Source: Geobacter sp.
Lineage (GTDB): Bacteria > Desulfobacterota > Desulfuromonadia > Geobacterales > Geobacteraceae
Direction: 5' to 3'
Length of the DNA: 19,858 nucleotides
NCBI GenBank assembly: GCA_003857395.1
Contig: RPRC01000137.1
Span: 1-19,858 of the forward strand
The notes beneath the pieces are model-generated. The model was not told the DNA's origin. It searched no databases and was given only the letters and a program-made list of their open reading frames with translations. The translations under genes were made by a program, and so were the position numbers. This document shows positions 16,296-19,858 of this stretch, one piece after another (positions within the stretch are counted from its first letter, which is position 1; every line of letters begins with the position of its first letter).

Positions 16296-18200
16296 TTATT
16301 CCAGGATCTCATGAATTTTCCGCACCAGATCCTTTGGCGAGACAGGCTTTCCGATAATTTCGACAGCACCGTCCGGCAAGCCATCGGCAGAATCCATTTT
16401 TTCCTGATATCCGCTCACAAAAAGAACCGGAATCTCCGGTCGTTCTGCATGAATTTTTTGAAACGCTTCCATGCCATTCATCCTCGGCATAACAATATCG
16501 AACAGCAACAGGTCAGGGGCAGTTTCCATCTCCCTGAATTTTTCCACGGCATCGACACCATCTACCGCCACATTTACGGTGAACCCGGATTTTTCGAGAA
16601 TTTCACGGGTTACCGATCTGACAAGATCATTGTCATCCGCCAGCAGAATGACCGGGTTTGCCATGCGTTCCGCCAAGTGGTGTTCTCTTGGACTTCGATC
16701 GATACCGTCCGCGGCACTGGGCAGATAGATGGTAAATACGCTTCCTGATCCCAGGGCCGACTTGGCAGTAATAAATCCACCCAACTGCTTCACCGTCCCA
16801 TAGGCGCTGGGGAGGCCGAGACCCGTCCCCTGGCCCACATCCTTTGTGGTAAAAAACGGCACAAAGATATTTCGCTGGGTCTCCGGGTCCATACCGACTC
16901 CGGTGTCGGAAACCGTCATGCATGCATAGCGACCCGCCTTACCAAAACCGTTTTCCTGGATGAAGTCGCTTCCCATTTCAGCAAAGGTTGTTTCAATAAT
17001 GAAATTACCACCATCGGGCATGGCGTCACGAGAGTTCGAGGTAAGGCTCAAGAGAATCTGCTCAATACAGTGACAATCAGCAACCACCTGCAACTCCGGC
17101 ACTTCGTGTCTGAGTTGCAGATGGACCTTATCACCCAATACAGGAGCCAGCTTTTCCGCAATCACATTAACACACTCCACCAGATTGATCCTGCGAACAG
17201 ATATCATCTGTTTACGGCTGAAAGCCAGGAGCGATTGCGTAAGCCCGGCGGCTTTCTCCGCTGCGCTAAGAATCCTCTCTTGGTATTGGTGTATCGGATC
17301 ACTCTCGTCGGTCCTCATTTTCGTTAAGGTGCAGAAACCGATGATCGCCGTGAGGATATTGTTGAAATCATGGGCAATGCCGCCCGCAAGTCGCCCCACC
17401 GCCTCAAGTTTCTGGGTCACACGGATTTTTTGCTCAAGCTTTACCTGGTCGGTAATGTCCTGCCCGACACCTATGTTTGTCCCATCCGAGAGCTGCACAT
17501 TTGCCCAACTGGTTTCGATAATTCGACCGTCCCGCACCCTGGTATGGAAGCGCTGCCAGACACCATCCGCCCGCATGATGAACTCGCTGACGGAACGCCG
17601 GTACTCGGGATCCGGATAAAACTCTTCAAGGAGATCCCGCTCTTGGAGATCCGCTAATGTCCAACCGGTCAAACGTTCCCAGGCAAGATTTCCGTAGGCA
17701 ACCTTCTGTTCAGGGTCAAAATAGACTATCATTACCGGGATTGTGTCGAGAATGGTCTGCAGCATTTCTTTCTGACGGATAACATGATGCTCGGCATTTA
17801 TTCTATCCGTTACATCAAGTAACATCCCCTGGTAAGCATAAGGCTTCGAATCCTTGTCCCGCAGAATCACGGTTCGGACGTCCAGCCAACGTACCCTGCC
17901 CTTTCCATCAACGATTCGGTACTCACCGGAAAATTCGTCAATCCCAGTTCGTGAATATCTCGCCACCTCTTCGCGGACACGCGACAAGTCATCAGGATGA
18001 AAGATATCGGTAAAACACAATCCGTTTGAAAGAAATTCCTCGGCACTGAATCCGAATTGCCCAATGTTGTCGGATACAAACTGGACAGACCACTTATCAT
18101 CGGCGTTCCAGCGAAAAGCAACTGCGGGACTCTGGTTGATAATGGTTTCAAGCTCTAGGAGCTTCTCTTCATGGGTTTTTCCATTGCTGGCATCATTCAT
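16296..18200 (-). CDS. PAS-PAS hybrid sensor histidine kinase with C-terminal receiver
   Basis: 634 residues from ATG 18198-18200. In order: PAS with PAC (about 20-136, ending [13 protein letters not shown]), a second PAS (about 145-255, [20 protein letters not shown] to [10 protein letters not shown]), HisKA (about 265-335, [15 protein letters not shown] with His277), HATPase (about 375-495, N-box [14 protein letters not shown]-boxes DTGVGM and GTGLGL), and a REC domain (about 517-630, LLADDND, Asp568 in FDIVMP, Lys in IGKPV). The first N-box Asn of NLxxN is Ser, but the essential second Asn is kept. Cytosolic; no membrane segment, so it senses an internal ligand or cofactor through the PAS domains. 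His277 would phosphorylate Asp568 or a separate response regulator. In-frame TTG 18309-18311 would add 37 residues unlike any PAS start. Nothing directly shows a link to the convergent REC-PilZ gene. Confidence 0.92.
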   Translation of the reverse strand: MNDASNGKTHEEKLLELETIINQSPAVAFRWNADDKWSVQFVSDNIGQFGFSAEEFLSNGLCFTDIFHPDDLSRVREEVARYSRTGIDEFSGEYRIVDGKGRVRWLDVRTVILRDKDSKPYAYQGMLLDVTDRINAEHHVIRQKEMLQTILDTIPVMIVYFDPEQKVAYGNLAWERLTGWTLADLQERDLLEEFYPDPEYRRSVSEFIMRADGVWQRFHTRVRDGRIIETSWANVQLSDGTNIGVGQDITDQVKLEQKIRVTQKLEAVGRLAGGIAHDFNNILTAIIGFCTLTKMRTDESDPIHQYQERILSAAEKAAGLTQSLLAFSRKQMISVRRINLVECVNVIAEKLAPVLGDKVHLQLRHEVPELQVVADCHCIEQILLSLTSNSRDAMPDGGNFIIETTFAEMGSDFIQENGFGKAGRYACMTVSDTGVGMDPETQRNIFVPFFTTKDVGQGTGLGLPSAYGTVKQLGGFITAKSALGSGSVFTIYLPSAADGIDRSPREHHLAERMANPVILLADDNDLVRSVTREILEKSGFTVNVAVDGVDAVEKFREMETAPDLLLFDIVMPRMNGMEAFQKIHAERPEIPVLFVSGYQEKMDSADGLPDGAVEIIGKPVSPKDLVRKIHEILE

Positions 18201-18628
18201 AATACGATCCGCTATACGAAGAGGTAAGAATCGACCCAAGCCAATGCCTGAGAGGTGGTTTTCTTCTTCACTGTCCCCTTCCTGGAGGTAAACCTTCGAA
18301 CAGTTGAACAATCAGGCAACGAGCAGGGCAGCAAGACATTGCGTATCTTCGCAATTGCCCCCCCCTCGAAAAGCAGCGGGGCGGAATTTGACAACACTGC
18401 TTACACAAGATTTCTATAAGCAAAGTATACTCGTCCGTTACAGCCTGGCAACAGGCTATTTTCGTATTAATAGCAGGATCTTCGCCATTATCAGGGTGCA
18501 CACAGGTTGATTGAAAACCAGGGGATTTTGACACAGAGTAAAAGTCGATAGAGGATTGGGCCGAATTGGATTCTGCTGTGCTCTTTAGAGGGATATCCGG
18601 CCTAAACGCCCTTCCTTCACAACAGAAA
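18201..18628. other. Leader/intergenic region upstream of the kinase
   Basis: About 430 bases with no credible gene on the plus strand. The minus-strand leader holds a run of G facing a C-rich block (about 18357-18385), which may fold. No riboswitch family was recognised. Confidence 0.4.
18424..18451 (-). promoter_or_regulatory. Candidate sigma70 promoter of the hybrid kinase
   Basis: TTGCCA (18446-18451) and TATACT (18424-18429) on the minus strand, 16 bases apart, each 5/6. The -35 lies in an inverted repeat, AGCCTG-GCAA-CAGGCT (18442-18457), a possible operator. Transcription would start near 18417, giving a leader of about 215 bases to ATG 18200 or 105 bases to TTG 18311. Confidence 0.55.
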
Positions 18629-18659
18629 AGGGCTGGGGGATTTCGTATCCCTCAGCCCT
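18629..18659 (-). terminator. Rho-independent terminator of the feo operon
   Basis: On the minus strand AGGGCTGAGGGAT pairs with ATCCCCCAGCCCT (13 pairs including one G-U), loop of 5, followed by TTTTCTG. It lies about 40 bases after the DtxR-FeoA stop, so it ends the feo transcript. Confidence 0.88.
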
Positions 18660-18697
18660 ATTTTATCCACTCCTGGAAGTGGCTACAATGTTACTTC

Positions 18698-19342
18698 CTA
18701 CCTCCGGACAAATATCTCGCGAGCCATATTGGTATCAATGGCAAATTCGGAGAAACCGACACTGAATATGTATGAGGGAAAACACATGATAAGGCGGATT
18801 CTGTTGCCGGGGAGAACCCCCATGGCCATGAGCTTCTGCATCTTTTTGTTGTCTTCGGTTTGGATGTAGGCAATCTCACCCTCATCATTCGGCTTCAGTT
18901 CCGTGAGAGGGACCACCCCTAGATTGCCGCTGCGCTGTGCCTCCAGGCAACACTCACCGGGAGGAATCGACTTACCGTGCGGACTGGTGGAAGGGTGATT
19001 CAGCAGGGTGCAGACCTTCGTGTCCACCCCTTCGTTCAGGAGGTGTTCAAACTGGCAGGCCTTTTCCTTGGCAGCATCGCCGCGAATATTGAAGACATCC
19101 ATCATGAGCCGCTCAGCGAGACGGAAGCGACGGACGATCTTTCGCCCCTCATCTTTTCCTTCCGGACGGAGGTAGACCCGCCCCTCTTTCACCTCGATCA
19201 GGGCAAGATCGGTCAGTTCCTGAAAAACAGGCTCTTCCGGAACAAGCTGAAGTTTCTCCATATCCGTGAAGAGATTTCCCTCTTCCTCTACCTTAATCCA
19301 AAGTTCTTCCAGTATTTCTTCTGCTTTTTCAGACAGTTTCAT
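18698..19342 (-). CDS. DtxR-type metal-dependent regulator fused to a FeoA (SH3) domain
   Basis: 214 residues. An N-terminal DtxR-type helical HTH part (1-70, KAEEILEELWIKVEEEG, then VFQELTDLALIEVKEG) is followed by a dimerisation helix region (71-130, RRFRLAERLMMDVFNI, KACQFEHLL) and a FeoA-like SH3 domain (about 140-214, VPLTELKPNDEGEIAYIQ, KLMAMGVLPGNRIRLI). Primary metal-site residues Cys96, Glu99 and His100 match DtxR CxxEH, but the ancillary-site His in RRHRL is Phe73 and the second ancillary His is Lys, so ancillary metal binding is probably lost. Cys131/Cys132 (PGECC) are extra. It would sense iron and repress, and possibly also act through its FeoA domain on FeoB. GGGGAG ribosome site; it starts 1 bp after the 59-residue gene's TGA. 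The assignment is secure; the metal specificity is inferred. Confidence 0.9.
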   Translation of the reverse strand: MKLSEKAEEILEELWIKVEEEGNLFTDMEKLQLVPEEPVFQELTDLALIEVKEGRVYLRPEGKDEGRKIVRRFRLAERLMMDVFNIRGDAAKEKACQFEHLLNEGVDTKVCTLLNHPSTSPHGKSIPPGECCLEAQRSGNLGVVPLTELKPNDEGEIAYIQTEDNKKMQKLMAMGVLPGNRIRLIMCFPSYIFSVGFSEFAIDTNMAREIFVRR

Positions 19343-19343
19343 G

Positions 19344-19523
19344 TCAGCTCCCCAACTTTTTGAACAGTTTTCTAATTTTCCTTACGAGTGATGGCTCCGG
19401 AGGATTTTCATAATTGCAGCGAGGGCATTTGAGCTTATTGCAAGCTGGGTTCATCGGACAACTGCTGCACCCCTGGCTGGCATCTTCTTCGCGAAACTCA
19501 TAGCCGCAGAATCCGCACTTCAT
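19344..19523 (-). CDS. Small Cys-rich protein of the feo operon
   Basis: 59 residues. Its ATG (19521-19523) overlaps the FeoB stop (TGATG), and its TGA lies 1 bp before the DtxR-FeoA ATG, so the three are tightly coupled. There are seven Cys: C3xxC6, C19xxC22, C28, and C33xxC36, the last two pairs in CSSCPMNPACNKLKCPRC. The C-terminus is basic (RKIRKLFKKLGS). It looks like a zinc ribbon or an iron-sulfur/metal-binding domain, perhaps an iron sensor or metal donor for FeoB or the regulator (inference). It has no membrane helix, unlike the known FeoB-associated Cys-rich membrane protein. I do not recognise a named family. A longer frame to 19661 overlaps FeoB and is not credible. Confidence 0.75.
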   Translation of the reverse strand: MKCGFCGYEFREEDASQGCSSCPMNPACNKLKCPRCNYENPPEPSLVRKIRKLFKKLGS

Positions 19524-19858
19524 CAGAGGATCCCGGTAATGGACAGGAATTTGTTCAGGGCGTAGCCGGTGCTGAACGCCAAAAGGCTGACAAACAGGGC
19601 AATGGACACGGCTACCTTGGTTCCCCTTTCTCTCTGCATCACCAGGAACTGGGCAATGCACGGGATAAACAGGGTCAGGGTGACCGCCGCTACCGTCAGC
19701 TGTCGGGCATCCAGAAGGCCCTGCATCTGCAGGTCATAAAGTCCCGCGGCACCATAATCCCGACGGAAGAAGCCGAAGATAAAAGCAATTGCGGTCTCCT
19801 GCGGCAAACCGATACTTGCCATGACCGGCTTCATCCAACCGATGAGAATCGGGAAGAA
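19523..19858 (-). CDS. feoB: FeoB ferrous iron transporter, C-terminal part (runs off the window)
   Basis: The last 111 residues are visible, beginning FFPILIGWMKPVMASIGLP and continuing IAFIFGFFRRDYGAAGLYDL, then a helix with TLFIPCIAQFLVMQRERG and a last helix SIALFVSLLAFSTGYALNKFL. This is the C-terminal membrane part of FeoB, whose N-terminal G domain lies outside the window. The second gate motif, usually PCxAT, is PCIAQ here, a form I believe other FeoB proteins also carry. FeoB takes up Fe2+ across the inner membrane under low-iron, anaerobic conditions. It is the upstream cistron of the operon; a separate feoA is not seen in the window. Family call secure for such a fragment. Confidence 0.88.
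   Translation of the reverse strand, partial: FFPILIGWMKPVMASIGLPQETAIAFIFGFFRRDYGAAGLYDLQMQGLLDARQLTVAAVTLTLFIPCIAQFLVMQRERGTKVAVSIALFVSLLAFSTGYALNKFLSITGIL

Noticed and set aside
18201..18311. TTG extension of the hybrid kinase
   Set aside because: The extra residues show no PAS or other domain; ATG 18200 is favoured, though its ribosome site is weak.
18590..18620. GGCCTAAAC-like string reminiscent of the c-di-GMP-I (GEMM) riboswitch
   Set aside because: The other conserved parts (GCAAAGCC and the GGTxxC tetraloop-receptor pairing) are absent, and no gene follows on that strand.

Overview
The window looks like chromosomal DNA of a free-living, anaerobic or iron-cycling deltaproteobacterium, most likely Desulfuromonadales/Geobacterales. 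This is inference from gene content and moderate GC: a FeoB / DtxR-FeoA iron operon, a PPDK-like protein of about 1,360 residues, a FIST protein, DUF4388-Roadblock proteins, a REC-PilZ protein, a PAS hybrid kinase and a UPF0182 protein. No rRNA, tRNA, CRISPR, insertion sequence or phage gene was recognised.

Region 1 (1-4567, all minus strand). Read in the direction of transcription, it holds a 63-residue helical protein, a FIST sensor-domain protein, a 217-bp gap, a DUF4388+Roadblock protein, two divergent V4R-like proteins, a second DUF4388-like/Roadblock-like protein, and the N-terminus of a ParA/MinD-type ATPase that leaves the window. Intergenic distances after the gap are 12 to about 50 bp and most genes have strong GGAGG-type ribosome sites. 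Ligand-binding-type domains, dimerising Roadblock domains and a P-loop ATPase together look like an uncharacterised sensory or positioning module. A good sigma70-type promoter with three nearby inverted repeats lies upstream of the first gene.

Region 2 (5107-6508, minus strand) has a pyridoxamine-phosphate-oxidase-like flavoprotein and an exported DUF3108/DUF6134-like protein, each with a candidate promoter.

Region 3 (6979-15268, plus strand) is metabolic. A dikinase-like protein has a PPDK-type ATP-grasp domain and phosphohistidine domain but no PEP/pyruvate barrel. It is followed by an enlarged, sequence-divergent GAPDH and a clear terminator, and then by a UPF0182 membrane protein behind its own candidate promoter.

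Region 4 (15482-18200) has a REC-PilZ protein whose phosphoacceptor Asp is Glu, facing a PAS-PAS-HisKA-HATPase-REC hybrid kinase. A two-way terminator hairpin separates them.

Region 5 (18698-19858, minus strand) is an iron-uptake operon: the C-terminal end of FeoB, a 59-residue Cys-rich protein that overlaps it, and a DtxR-type regulator fused to a FeoA domain, ended by a strong terminator.

Start codons were adjusted where ribosome sites or family starts argued against the longest open frame. All family assignments come from motif recognition by eye, without searches.
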